Shown here: piece by piece, positions 23,541 to 34,300 of the stretch
How positions within the stretch are numbered: the first letter of the stretch is position 1
Layout of the letters: the number at the start of each line of letters is the position of its first letter
Source: Apostichopus japonicus
Lineage: Eukaryota > Echinodermata > Holothuroidea > Aspidochirotida > Stichopodidae
NCBI RefSeq assembly: GCF_037975245.1
Contig: NC_092568.1
Location: 21,664,501 to 21,728,500 of the forward strand
Reading direction: 5' to 3'
DNA length: 64,000 nt
The notes under the pieces: model-generated
Databases searched by the model: none
What the model was told of the DNA's origin: nothing
What the model saw: the letters and a program-made list of their open reading frames with translations, nothing else
Made by a program: the position numbers and the translations under genes

Positions 23541-25062
23541 TAACCATAAACATATATAACATCGTGCAATAATTGCTGCCCATTACTCTGTTTGGGTATA
23601 AGGCCACTGTGGATACAAGTTCTAGATAAACAAGGTACATAATAGGCCTATAAAGATTCATGTGTGCCTCCAAGTACCTGATAATTGCTTTTGTACTTAC
23701 TTTTATTACAATGCTTCACATCGTCAGGCATAGTCCATCCTGGACAACAGGTAAATTCCTCAAGTACGAAGTAAACTGATTCAATGTCGACCTCTCCAGA
23801 TCTAGTAGAGAAACAAAGAGAAACACAGATTTTTTTAAAGAAAAAATAATACCAACTGATAGCAGCATTTTTCGTTTGATCAGTAAGCTGTTTAAATAAG
23901 ATGTTGATGTCGATATTTTGAATAATCTTCTAATAAAAGTAAACGTCAGCTTGAAATATAATACCAGGTCTTGAAAATTAAGACAAATTATATAATGATA
24001 GAACAAACCGAATGCTTCTTTTACCTTATCCGATCACATGATATTTCAGGAAAATATGATTGGCAGTCCCAGTTCTCGGTCCAGTTAGAGGGGTAGACAT
24101 CGAGTACTTTCACCGATCTATGATGAAATAAGAAAATAACAAAAACGCGGTTTGGTTCTGTCTGACAACTTATGGTTCCGAATACCGAGTACCACTGCCA
24201 GAGTACTCCGGGATACGGGTGCAACGGGTACGAGTACATTTCGAGTATGCTTTGGTTTTACGAGAGGCCGTATTGATAAGTAAAAGGTCAACAATATTGC
24301 CTAACACCCCCTCCCCCTCCTCTCCGACTCTCAAAGATAATCGTAGAGATACAGCTGAGTACTCGAAAGGAAAAATGTTGACAAAATCAATTTTATGCAA
24401 ATTCAAACCCTCCAAGTTATTCCCAAACTTGACCTGAACAAAGAATTGTCTCAATGAATGTATACAGGCATGCTTTGAGAGTGACTGTGAAATGCTGCAG
24501 TTTTACCTTATAATTTTGAACATATATAGTAACGATTACTGGATTATTCTCTGTATATATTTTAAGCTAATGCTGTAGTTAACCTTTCTCAATAACAAGG
24601 CTTAATTTAGGTTTATATTAATTTTAATTTCGCGTTCGTAATTTTGTTTTGATGTGGTAATGAGTTGATTTTGTTTTTAAGAAAGTCACCCATCATAGAA
24701 CTTTTAGGTTGGCCTTTACAAGCCAAGCGTCATTTGATAATTCCGATACACCGTGAATAGAGCTAAATCGACAAGGTTGATAGGAGGCCTATAGTCCAGT
24801 CGTTCTTTGAGAATATGCATTTCAAATATGCAAAGCTAAAAGGTCGAGGAGGAAATAATTTGCATATAATATGGTTCCGTGTGATGTAAGTAACCACTGA
24901 CGGTGGCAATAAGGAAGATAAATAAAAAAAATAGGCTTACCTAAACTTGGAGCAAACGTTCTCTTCTCCTTTTTGTAGTCCACTGGACGGATTAATATTT
25001 AAGAAACACAAAATTAGCAAAGAAGGAATACGGCTGGAACCAATTAGAAATAGCAGAGACAT
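12739..25062 (-). CDS. Receptor B: complete EMI/EGF receptor with ITAM-bearing tail (493 aa, nine exons)
   Basis: A short Draper/MEGF10-like receptor. Nine exons (122, 93, 101, 139, 483, 110, 103, 29 and 302 nt) total 1,482 nt with consistent phases and one stop. Domains: signal peptide 1-28; EMI about 34-105; EGF-like modules about 106-349; transmembrane helix about 353-376; basic stop-transfer KRR; 115-residue tail. The tail holds NPLY (433-436), a PTB-docking motif of the sort CED-6/GULP binds, and an ITAM-spaced pair, YTTL 450-453 and YSNI 462-465, with eight residues between. In the family such motifs recruit Src and Syk-type kinases to start phagocytosis. At 493 aa it is under half the length of vertebrate MEGF10. 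Splicing is inferred from sequence only. Introns contain a TTAA transposon, a LINE relic and a minisatellite. Confidence 0.88.
13048..13950. repeat. 47-bp minisatellite with an embedded exon copy
   Basis: About 16 copies of a 47-bp unit (ATGGATGCATAGAAATACAT at its start), in two blocks: five copies at 13,048-13,275 and eleven at 13,435-13,950. The blocks are separated by a duplicated piece of receptor B exon 9. Units are nearly identical, which implies recent spread or collapse. Confidence 0.93.
13212..13426 (-). CDS. Possible alternative tail exon 9' of receptor B (ITAM-less)
   Basis: A copy of the acceptor and first 150 nt of exon 9, offset by 386 bp and apparently identical base for base, embedded in the 47-bp minisatellite. 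Spliced from exon 8 it stays in frame, keeps NPLYG and APAQM, then reads into the repeat and ends at a stop (464 aa in total). The ITAM tyrosines are lost and an IYISMHPF segment is gained. It comes first in transcription order. It could instead be an assembly error or an unused copy. Confidence 0.4.
14716..14744 (-). CDS. Receptor B exon 8 (29-nt microexon)
   Basis: A small exon between an attgcag acceptor and a gtgagta donor, encoding KVQNENNQT just inside the membrane. It is needed to keep frame between the transmembrane and tail exons. Receptor C has a 35-nt exon in the same place, which supports it. Confidence 0.75.
14902..15004 (-). CDS. Receptor B exon 7 (transmembrane helix)
   Basis: 103-nt exon encoding a hydrophobic run ([20 protein letters not shown]) followed by the basic stop-transfer residues KRR. 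Type I topology follows from the signal peptide at the other end. Confidence 0.88.
15747..15856 (-). CDS. Receptor B exon 6 (last EGF-like module)
   Basis: 110-nt exon with a tttcag acceptor and gtaacct donor, encoding the [12 protein letters not shown] module and CPQSG. Phase 1 out, joining the transmembrane exon. Confidence 0.87.
16007..16370. repeat. Degenerate CATGTC array, B copy
   Basis: Same word family as 917-1,140 but longer, with extra units and a changed centre, showing turnover since the duplication. Confidence 0.75.
16875..17035. repeat. Palindromic ACGTACGT array, B copy
   Basis: Counterpart of 1,650-1,795 with slightly longer ACGT runs. Confidence 0.8.
17266..17748 (-). CDS. 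Receptor B exon 5 (four EGF-like modules)
   Basis: 483-nt exon equal in length to the A copy. Contains [18 protein letters not shown] and CPFGFKGDT. The patch around SCDTTGERC differs from A at many residues, whereas flanking modules are close. Confidence 0.9.
19189..19327 (-). CDS. Receptor B exon 4 (EGF-like module 1)
   Basis: 139-nt exon encoding the first EGF-like module. It is nearly identical to the A copy, with a Lys to Gln change after TTC. The TTAA transposon lies 92 bp upstream, inside the preceding intron. Confidence 0.88.
19423..21180. mobile_element. 1,758-bp DNA transposon with TTAA target duplication, in receptor B intron
   Basis: Terminal inverted repeats AGTAGAACGATAGTGA and AGATGAACGATAGTGA (as read inward from each end) sit between TTAA at 19,419-19,422 and TTAA at 21,181-21,184. 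The homologous intron of receptor A has one TTAA at 4,154-4,157 with the same flanks, an undisturbed empty site. TTAA is the target of piggyBac and Kolobok families. No transposase could be recognised in the short broken frames inside, so it is probably non-autonomous or decayed. Confidence 0.88.
22446..22574. repeat. (TA)n microsatellite
   Basis: Interrupted then pure TA run at the position equivalent to 5,237, bordering the B-copy LINE. Long Tyr-Ile frames over it are artefacts. Confidence 0.95.
22600..23260 (-). mobile_element. LINE reverse-transcriptase domain fragment
   Basis: Minus-strand translation gives [50 protein letters not shown] and FVLHTVIDY, the finger and palm blocks of a non-LTR reverse transcriptase. 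Frames are interrupted. It occupies the intron position in receptor B equivalent to the plus-strand LINE in receptor A. Confidence 0.75.
23500..23537. repeat. (TA)n microsatellite
   Basis: Right border of the divergent block in receptor B; alignment with receptor A resumes immediately after it. Confidence 0.9.
23701..23801 (-). CDS. Receptor B exon 3 (EMI end, CCPGW)
   Basis: 101-nt exon with [14 protein letters not shown] and CNK, then a gtaagtac donor. Phase 1 out, matching exon 4. Confidence 0.88.
24025..24117 (-). CDS. Receptor B exon 2 (EMI middle)
   Basis: 93-nt EMI exon, [13 protein letters not shown] to ISCDRIR, with phase 2 at both ends. Differs from the A copy by about one residue (E for D). 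Confidence 0.88.
24941..25062 (-). CDS. Receptor B exon 1 (signal peptide, EMI start)
   Basis: The start is the ATG giving a hydrophobic signal peptide ([20 protein letters not shown]). An upstream open stretch lacks this character, and the same ATG is conserved in receptor A. It ends after ENVCSKF plus AG at a gtaagcc donor. Upstream homology with receptor A stops about 80 bp before the ATG. Confidence 0.85.
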
Positions 25063-25142
25063 CACGTCCACTAGGGTATAAGCGTGTATATACAGAGCCT
25101 CACTTCCGGTGGGTAGTTTGGTATTTGATAAATGGCTGTTAC

Positions 25143-27262
25143 ACAATAAACAATGCTAGTACATGCTCGAAAACATACAGACTGATAACGCAGTAAACTT
25201 TATATACACGATCAAGTCAAAAGCAGGAATATTAAGCTCTAAGATTAAACACGAGTGTTACTTAATATGCTTTAAGGAACAGCATCAACCTTCATACCAG
25301 CAACTAAGTCAAATACATAAAGTGTGAACACTCTATTTCTGCGGCAGAAAAAAAGCTACAAAGAGTGTTTGACTATACAGACACTGTAAATGGGATATCC
25401 TATCGTGTGTACTACTGTGTACAGAACTGGAAAAAACCATATAACAAGTTTAACTGTGTAAAGAATTATGTAAGGACTGAGGTCAGAGGATAACAACTAC
25501 ATAATTATTCGAAACCATTCATGCGATGATTGTTTCACGTTTTCATTCGTCACCGTGTCGGTGTGTCACTGTAAGTAGCAAAAGGTGAAATTCTACAATA
25601 ACTTTTAACAGTTGCATTATTTAGTGATCTTTGCATGCTACTACACCAGGGTATATAAATGATTTAGCAACTTTGCAAGATAATTTTACTGCGGTTAGAA
25701 ACTATAGTGATCGGGATCACGTCATTCTTGAAACCAATGAGTCATGATATTTCTTTAACCACTTTAAGATCTAGTTGGTTGAAATTTTCTGGTTATATCC
25801 CATAATTTGTAGAGACCCACCGATATCAATGTATTTTAAACTAAATAAAGTGTTATATGAAAGCATAATGGTGAAATGTTCGAATCGATTCCACGCCCGC
25901 ACAAGCTTGTCTGAGAGGGTTTCAAGTCGAAGTTGTGGACTGCCGGCCCTGGGGGTGGGGTTTAGAGTAAATGGGATTTTTTCTTGTTTTATATGTGAAA
26001 TGGTGCTATCCATTTGTACCCTACAAAGTACATATATTTTCAAGATATTTCAGTACGTCAGTAGGCCTACAAATATTTTCTTAATCTTAATGAAAATGAT
26101 AAAGTTTTTAGAGCCAAATTTTACACAAGAAATATATTATAATCAACATTAGTTTGGGGCGCACTGCTAATAAAATATTGCCAGATACTAAAGTCACGTG
26201 GTAAATGTAAGGTTACATATGAGACAGAAGGTTAGTACGTTGATCATAAATGCCAAAAACGTATATAGGCTCACTTTTGTGAAGTTTGCAACTGATTTCA
26301 TAATTGGCTGACGAAGTTTTCTGTTATAGTTATTTATCTATTTAAGAGGGTACCCAATGACATCAGCTGTACCACAACATTTTACTGATGCATCCATTAA
26401 TGTATTTCAAATTCACGTAATGATTTCAACAATACTGTTATGTTCGTATAGTGTACCCTGGGATCAATTAATTGCGTATTCTTACATATATTGTATAGAA
26501 TTTGAAACTTGTAAACAACTTCCTGTATATAATTGATGATAAATGTGACGAACTCATGCATCTGGCCGTCAAATCTGAAAACATGCTTTAAATGGGAAGC
26601 GGAATTTACAAATCATATGGAATCATTACGGAACTCGGCACAAAACACCCCGTTACGCAACAAATATCGCTACTAAAATAAGCACATATGGCGCTAACAC
26701 TTTTCATAACTTTCTAAATAAAGCACTCAGAAAACTCTTTCTCATGTCATTTTGAAGAATATTGTGTCTTCTTTACAATGCTGTGTCCTTATTTATTTTG
26801 CATATAAACTAAACCCTGTACTTTTTAATCTGAAAAAGTAAAAACCACTTCGGAAAGCAGTGAACCTCTTAAAAATGTCTCTATCTCTCAATGCTTACAT
26901 TGTGCTTGCTGGGGATGTATTTGTGTTACCAATTTCTTTCCTATGCCAAAGAAAAGTTCGTTGACACTTCTCTCTAGTGATATAAAATTTGACTTGATTG
27001 GTCAATGTTAAGGCTCGTACTTTTCACCGGCAAATCAAAAGCATCGTAAGAAATTTGTAAAGTCCTCCTTTACGCGGCTAATCTGAATACAGCACATGTG
27101 TGTGCAGTGCCCTCACAGCAATTTAGGAGAGTGAAAACCGTAACGCTTCCTGTGCGTATACAACAGCATTTTCTTTTTATTATTATTTTTTTTTTATCTA
27201 TTCCACTATATATAAATTTATAAATAGGATAAGAAGTACACAAAGGAAACATATAATTACAG
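25143..27262. other. Intergenic DNA upstream of receptor B
   Basis: Homology with receptor A's upstream region ends at 25,142. No gene, tRNA or clear repeat was recognised in these 2.1 kb. Confidence 0.55.
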
Positions 27263-28075
27263 TGATTAGTTACAGGTAGTTACAGGTAAATTTGAACATT
27301 TTAAAGTATAATAAGGATATCAATATTGAATATTAAATACTTCAGATGATAATAACAAGGGTTCTAAGACTCCATTGTGGGTAAAAAGTGCAGCTTTGTA
27401 AGTAAATGAATTTCTAAAAAGTGTGATTCTAAAACTTGGAGTGAGTTGAGGATTTCTTAAATAGTATTTTGTATTATTGCACAGAGAAGTCAGTTCACAA
27501 TGTAGAGGATGATTTTGGCAGGCAAGTATATTTTTGACAAGTCTAACAAAATCATTTCGGGCTGCAACATTAACCATACTTACAAGAATATCACAGTCTA
27601 AGCAAAATATAATTGCGCAATATTTTAGGAAACTTTTAACCCTCTTCTTGTCTCTATAGCATGTATGAAGTGGTACCACACTGGAAATGCATAAATTATA
27701 TGCGGTAATATATGGAAGCATTAAAAACCTTCTTACGTGTTTCAATGGGAAAGTGGGGAGCAATATATGTTAATGTTGAAACAATATAATATACTTTAGA
27801 TAAGCTCCTTGAAATATGGTTAGTAAATGTTAACTTATCATCGATACACACTCCTATAGTACATTGTGTGGCGAGTGCGTTCTACATATGATATGAACCA
27901 TGAATCGTCGTTTTCTCCTCTTTTGTTTCGATCAAGTTAATATTTTCAAATACCATTTCTATTGATTTCTTCGGATTAAGTAGTAAATTCTTCTCCCCAC
28001 ATGTATGAACAACTTTCGTAATAAAGTGTTGATAGTCACATTGATTTCTTTGCGCTGTGCGATGACAACGGGCCG
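27263..28075 (-). mobile_element. LINE 3' fragment
   Basis: Minus-strand frames read NPKKSIEMVFEN, IGVCIDDKLTFTNHI, RNDFVRLVKNILA, CQNHPLHCELTSL and TLFRNSFTYKAA, which match the C-terminal end of many LINE polymerases. A 147-codon open piece at 27,320-27,763 is part of it and is not a host gene. Confidence 0.7.
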
Positions 28076-28207
28076 TTTATAGAGCAAAGGTTTCCATATG
28101 TAGGCTACTGCATGATAGTGTTCCCGATCTTTTATATTGCCGACTAAAAATGGGATAATTTATTAACCGAAACTAAATTTAATTTTTTTATATATGTATA
28201 TTTTGAT

Positions 28208-28208
28208 T

Positions 28209-28252
<44 letters not shown>
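28208..28252. repeat. (TA)n microsatellite
   Basis: Pure TA run next to SINE-family sequence. Confidence 0.9.
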
Positions 28253-28263
<11 letters not shown>

Positions 28264-28506
28264 AAACATTTATATATATACGCCTTAAGTGAAATTACGA
28301 CCTACCATATCGGTTTTTTACCTCTGGGCATACAATCAGCGTCCACATGGCCTTTGTCGTTTACCTCCATTGCATTAACAAAGTCTGTTCAAAGTATCTC
28401 TAAAGGCAAATATGTCACCAAAACAGAACCGTAGTATTGTTCGATATATGTGACAAACGCCTACTAAGTCAGTTTACACGCATTGAAGAAAAAAATACAT
28501 TATATA

Positions 28507-28640
28507 TCATCACTGTGGTCGAGTGGTACGGACTTCGGTCTGTAACACAAGGTCCGGGGTTCGATTCCTATCTTCGCCCTATGAGTCCCAAAGGACGAAA
28601 CCGGTCGTGAAGTGGACTTTTTCTGGTGTGTTGATCTTTA
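28507..28640 (+). mobile_element. tRNA-derived SINE fragment
   Basis: Pol III promoter boxes are visible: A-box-like TGGTCGAGTGG (28,516) and B-box GGTTCGATTCC (28,558), 42 bp apart start to start. The body is followed by a (TA)n run. It looks like a tRNA-related SINE head, not a functional tRNA. Confidence 0.6.
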
Positions 28641-28645
28641 TTAAG

Positions 28646-28649
<4 letters not shown>

Positions 28650-28697
<48 letters not shown>
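28650..28697. repeat. (TA)n microsatellite at SINE tail
   Basis: TA run following the SINE at 28,507, possibly its original tail. Confidence 0.9.
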
Positions 28698-28699
<2 letters not shown>

Positions 28700-28839
28700 G
28701 ACTTCGTAAACAATATGCAATGTTTCGTAAAGATAGTGAACCTTAAGGCACATATTAACTTTGACCAGAACAACACAGCATTGTGAATTATTCAGTTAAT
28801 CACGATGAGCGAGAAGTAAGAGCCGCAACTTGGTCTCAC

Positions 28840-28936
28840 CGAATACTTTTGAACAAACATTTTCTTTGCCATTTTCGAGGGGATGAATGTTTTTGATCTA
28901 CTCGAAGGCAATAATCCATTGCATTATGGGAGACAT
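28840..28936 (-). pseudogene. Relic first exon of a fourth receptor copy
   Basis: On the minus strand an ATG opens a short hydrophobic reading (MSPIMQWIIAFE), hits an in-frame TAG, then continues as KNIHPLENGKENVCSKVF before a gtgagac donor. The second part aligns with the end of exon 1 in receptors A and B ([18 protein letters not shown]). The stop in the signal peptide and the altered donor phase indicate a broken copy. No EMI or EGF exons follow it before receptor B exon 1. Confidence 0.6.
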
Positions 28937-29262
28937 AACGTTATTATTATATATCGCGATCGATACACACAGAAAGCCGCAAAGCGAAACTGCAGTGTTT
29001 TCAAGAATTCCAAAGTTGTCTATTTTTCACAGCGAGTAAAGTCTATCTAATGGTTTCCGATTAATTTATAGGCAAAATGGCATAGATGTTACAATGAATT
29101 GTTGAATAAACAGAGTTGCGGTTTCTCTGAAAACTAACACAATGATCACAACAGAAGCAAAGTAGTCTAGAAAACAAATTTGCAAAAACATGCTGTGAAG
29201 TTTGCGGCGTCATTGGACGGGTGTACATTCATGGAAATAGAGCTATACCATGACAATGTTCA
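28937..29262 (-). promoter_or_regulatory. Second copy of the receptor upstream block
   Basis: Homologous to 8,750-9,045 and adjoining the relic first exon. The equivalent block is missing immediately upstream of receptor B exon 1, where homology to A ends about 80 bp above the ATG. Receptor B may therefore use a different promoter or a distant first exon. Confidence 0.35.
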
Positions 29263-31184
29263 ACATAAAATCAAAGAAAACAAATAACAATATCTGAAAA
29301 TATGCCCAAAACAGTTATTTTACAGGGCCATTTTAAGCCATATTCCACAATGTATACATGCACACTATACTCTAGTTGCAGATATGCTACCGTTTTGACC
29401 GGTTTGAAGCTAACGGAAATAAACCGAGAGGAGAACCCCCACCCACACCCCACACCAACCCGCCCCCCATGAGAGCACCCATCTCTTATATGTTAACAAC
29501 ACCCTGTCTCACTATTTAGTTACCATTTGTACGCATTGCACATGAACAGATACACTGAGCATTGTGACCAGTTGTTGGAGGTAAATGAAACGTTCAAAAT
29601 AGTTGTGTGGCAATTGTCACATGGCATTTCCAAGTTTTCCTATCTCTGCAAAAAAAAATGTTTGGTGGCGAGGATATAACTAAAATTTTCGTTTAATGGT
29701 CATTAAGTAATCTCAAAATTTATATGGTCTGAAAATGTTAGTATACATATTCGGAATCATCAACCTTCAAGGAGGCTCTAATTGTGTTTTTTTTTTAACA
29801 AATGTAATTTCTAGTTTAAACATTTTAAATATGTTGAAGGTGTCGTGGAAGGCAATTTATGAATGAACCTTTCAATATTTTTATTTAAACCAACATTCAG
29901 TTTGGCCTGCGATTTACCATTGGTGGCGATCATATAAGGGTCATAGGGGTAAGCGTCTTCTAAGCTACAATTTTCGGGTCAGGAAATGTTTAGAATCGAA
30001 ACAGGGTTATTCATGACACATTCAGTAACCTTCAATTAGCGAACAAAAGAAAAAGAAAAAGAAAGCTGAAAAGGTGTCTTATTTTCATCAGGAACAAATT
30101 TTATTTTTTTTGTAAGTGTTCCACAAGAGCAAACTACGGTTTCCACATCTAAAAAAAAAAAATTCTAAATCGAAAAGATTCCAAATTTGATTTAAAATGT
30201 TGGAAAATGTTGGAAAATGTTGGAAGCCACCCGACGTGTAAATTGTAATCCATAAGCCCTTGGGCGTGTTTTCCCACGTTTGTGGTCGCTTAAGCGTCAT
30301 CAAAATAACTGATTATTATGGTTGTAATTATTATTACTATTAATTTCATCGGGTATATTAATAGTCCCTCGGTGGAGCAGCCAACCAAGTTGGTTCGTGA
30401 AGCTTCTAGAGATGCTTGCATACAGCTCAACCCGTTTCTCAGTCAGCCAGTAAGGACAGGTATACTCTTATACTACTTAATTAAGCTTAATTAGTTATAG
30501 TAACTTGAATAAATTCTGGAGGACAATCAAATTAATTTTAAACAATAAACAATTATACAGGTAAGCACATTACAGCTGCCACGGGTGAGAAGTTCCACAA
30601 AATAAGATCCGCTGAATAATTCCTCGTTTTAGAGTCTCTTTCATCCAATGACCAGCTGATTGCCTATGATCGTCAGCTACAACAAACCAAGCGAGTTTTC
30701 TTCAAAATATCCGTATCAACCGATACAAAACGAAAACGGGTTTATACATTGAATTGATGTCAATATAAATTTGTTTTTAATGATTACATTCAAATTTTGA
30801 GATTTTCGTCCAGTGGCCCTATGGTATACTGATCACATATATACAAAATACAAAAGTCATATTGTTCTCAAATATATCACTCTTTCTTCCTTACCTGAAA
30901 CAAAAGTTTGCATAACTACATTTAACTACATTAAATGTTATTTAAATATCGACAGAAAGCAAACAAAAACGGCATTTTCGTCTGCCCCTGTATCACAAAG
31001 CCCCAAATCTTCATTGTGTTCCTTCCTTCTACCTGACTGTCCAATCTCCTCTGCTGTATGTATCTACAGAGGGAATAGAGTGATACCCTAAACGGAACAG
31101 TGGCAAGAGTTCAATGTCGGAAGCTTATAAAAGGCCCAAAAATTGTGCATAACTTTCTCGGCAAAGTCGACTCCAAATGCTACG
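29263..31184. other. Intergenic DNA downstream of receptor C
   Basis: Expected to hold the 3' UTR of receptor C at its right side. Contains a triple GTTGGAAAAT run near 30,200. No coding exon recognised. Confidence 0.55.
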
Positions 31185-31396
31185 TTAACCATCGATACGT
31201 GCATCAGGTCGCAATGACATATATCCGTCAGGCTCAGGCTCAGGCTCCGGGCCAGGTATAGGGTCTATCTCAAGGTATTCATAACAGGAGGAAGAATTGC
31301 GATCATCGGGAGGATCTGCAATATTTCCTAGATTTAGGGCTTGATATGATGTATCTGGTGGTTCCTCATCTATCGTCTTGCTTATTGTATTGACAA
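31185..31396 (-). CDS. Receptor C exon 9 (tyrosine-rich tail)
   Basis: Terminal coding exon of 212 nt after a ctgcag acceptor. The tail has SYQAL, CYEYLEI, a Pro-Glu run ([11 protein letters not shown]) and YMSL. YLEI (472-475) and YMSL (490-493) are 14 residues apart, slightly longer than a standard ITAM spacer. The first two bases after the acceptor (TT) are the same as in B exon 9. Confidence 0.85.
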
Positions 31397-34300
31397 CTGC
31401 AGGGTAGGGGAAGAATGGAGAGAAGAATGATAATATTAATAACAAAAAAGGTGCAATATGGTTGACTGTTTATCATGACAAGTATTCATAATTCATGTTT
31501 GCAGAAAGCGCTAGTGCATGTCCATATCGATAACTCTATAGAATTAACGAGACTGGCAGTTTTAGAGAGACGTAACAGAGACAGATATACAGATACACCT
31601 GCAAAGACATGATATAGGAACTCTATAAGAATGGAAACTTCTTCGACACTTACTTTTAGGCTCTGGAGGATTTTCCCTATATGTTTTCCTGTGAAGGTAA
31701 AGAAAATAAGAATAAGAATGTACCACATAAATTGAAAAAAAATTGAACAAGTACTATTATGAGCAGTTATTATTTCATCTTCGGAGGGTTACCCATGGTG
31801 GGTACCCCAAAGTGACCGGAAGTTCATGACTGAGATAGGGGTCGAAACGTGTGCGTGTGGGTGTGTGCGTGTGGATGGGTATGGGCATGTCTAGAGTCTC
31901 ACAACTGGTGACATGGGACAAAAGAAATACCCCAGAGTGACCGGAAGTTCATAACTGAGAGAGGGGTTTGAAACGTGTGCGTGTGTGCGTGCGTGTGGAT
32001 GGGTAGGCATGTCTAGGTCTCACAACTGGTGACATGGGACAAAAGAAATTCCTGTCACCAGTTGTCGAACAGTTGACAACACTAGTCATCGGTTGCCAAG
32101 ACAAAGGGTTAGAATAGAGAGAAATGTCATCGGTTGTAGCTAATATATTAGAAAACAATTAGATTTGTGTGTGCGTGTGTGTGTCCATTTTTGGTCACAA
32201 TTCCTCCTAAACAGCTGGACCAATTTTCTTCAAACTTGGTGGGAAGGTACACCAGGGTAAACCCTTGTGTCTCGCAGACCCCCCCCCCCCGGAACCAAAG
32301 GTCAGAGGTCAAAGTTTGTTGAATTTGGTTTTTACTGCAAGGGGAAACATATCATTTACGTGGTAACACAATATGTGGTTGCCATGGGAAAAGACGTCAA
32401 AGGTAACATGCTTAAAGGTCAAATCTTTACTTTTAGCACAATTTTGTGTCAAAAACTCCTAAACGGCTCGGTCGATTTTCTGCAAACTTGGTGGGAAGGT
32501 ACCTCAGGGTAAACCTTTGTGTCACGGAGGACCTTTGAATCTAAGGTCAGATATCAAAGGTCAAATATAATGCAAATCGAGGTTTTGTTATAACTCCAAG
32601 GGGAAACATTAAATTCACATGGAACCTCCACAGGTATCATGGCAATATCAAATACTATCAATATGGGATAACAATGAGAACCGTGGTCAACGGTTACCTG
32701 GTTAAATGTTAAATATATATTTTAAACTGGCCTAGTCTATGTATAATTTACCTTCACGCGACAATAGAATTTCACTGATTGACAATGAGTGTTAATATTC
32801 CTAGTGTTAAAAGTTAGTATGAAATGGACCATCAAAAGAGAGGAATCTTTCACAATTTTAATAAAAGTATGATTCTGGAGTCAGGACCAACCAGCCTAGT
32901 TTTGTTCAGTGTACGGTTTCACGAAGACTGTAATCATGTTAACTTCAAATACTGTATTGCCAGATGGCATAGCTAATAGTAAATTTGTTCGTTTGAATCA
33001 GTGTTTGCTGGCGGTGTGATATATGCAACTCCGTGGATTGCCCTCTTGTTTAATACTGAATTTAATATTGCTAGTTTTTTTATCACTCGTAAAAGAAGTC
33101 ACCAAAACATCTTAAGGTGCTTACCTGAACCCTTTGAACTGTTCTAGTGATGATAATGATCGTGATCGTGAATTCATTTTACAAACGTAACAACCGTGTG
33201 CACTATCCTTTGATTGGTCAATTAAAGGATACAGTTTAAAGGTGTTTAATGGCACTATCCTCTGATTGGTCAATTAGGATACAGTTTAAAAGTGATTAAT
33301 GTCACCATTCTCTGATTGGTCAAGAAGGATACAGTTTAAAAGTGTTTATTGACATGTGAACTACGATTACTCTACAGCTCTTTCTCAAAAGGGCATAGGC
33401 GTACGGGACCAATTCATTTTGGGGGGGGGGGCAGAAACTTTTGTGCCCGAGAGTTCCCGTTACACTATCTAAGCTGAGCGCCACCATCGGTTGGCGCGTA
33501 GTGTACAAGGAATTTTTTGGCAAAATATGCCTCTCAGATTGCCGGAAATGGCCCTTCTGAGGCCTTGCAAGTTGCATCTAAACATTCTTTATTTTATAAT
33601 CTCACGTTTTAGAAATTTACACTTCCCCAAAAATTTGGTAAATTAGAAGAAGAAAAAATGGTAACATCCGAGGGGAAAAATAGGACACTATATTTTTTAA
33701 GCTCCTATTTAGTTATACCGTATTTATTATTTGAACACAGTACTCAGCTACCTCCACGTAGGCGGGATAATGTCGCTGTGTCGGGTGAGACTGCAATTTG
33801 TCTCAAAAAATAGTATAACAAATAACAAAGAATACGATAAACCTGTACTTCTAGGCTTGTAGGCACTTCCCCTCCCCCCCCCCCCCACCATCCATGAACA
33901 AGAAAACGCTTCTTATATACACTCATGTCGGGGATGTCCAGGTATACAGTTGACTAGTTAGACAAATTTTTGATAGTGCAAAAAGCGTGGTAGCCCAGAT
34001 GAGCTGCGCTTACGGTGGTGTTACACGGAAATATTCAGGCAACATGATGCTAAATAAAGAAATCATTAGGCCTATATTAATATTAATGTCACAAGAAAAA
34101 TAACATAAAACGCTCTCCACAGAATTGTCGGGCAAAAATTTGAAAAAGATTCGGGCAAGCCATGGCATATTTATATATACATATATATAGTTTTTTCTCC
34201 TCTTAGGCTGCCCGAATTTTTCAGGACTTTTTCCCGAATTTCTTGTCCTCTGGAAATTTGGGGGGCAGTCTGCCCGCCCCCTGCCCCCCCCCCCGCCTCG

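Noticed and set aside
27320-27763. 147-codon minus-strand frame as a host gene
   Set aside because: Its sequence and the broken frames upstream match the C-terminal region of LINE polymerases.
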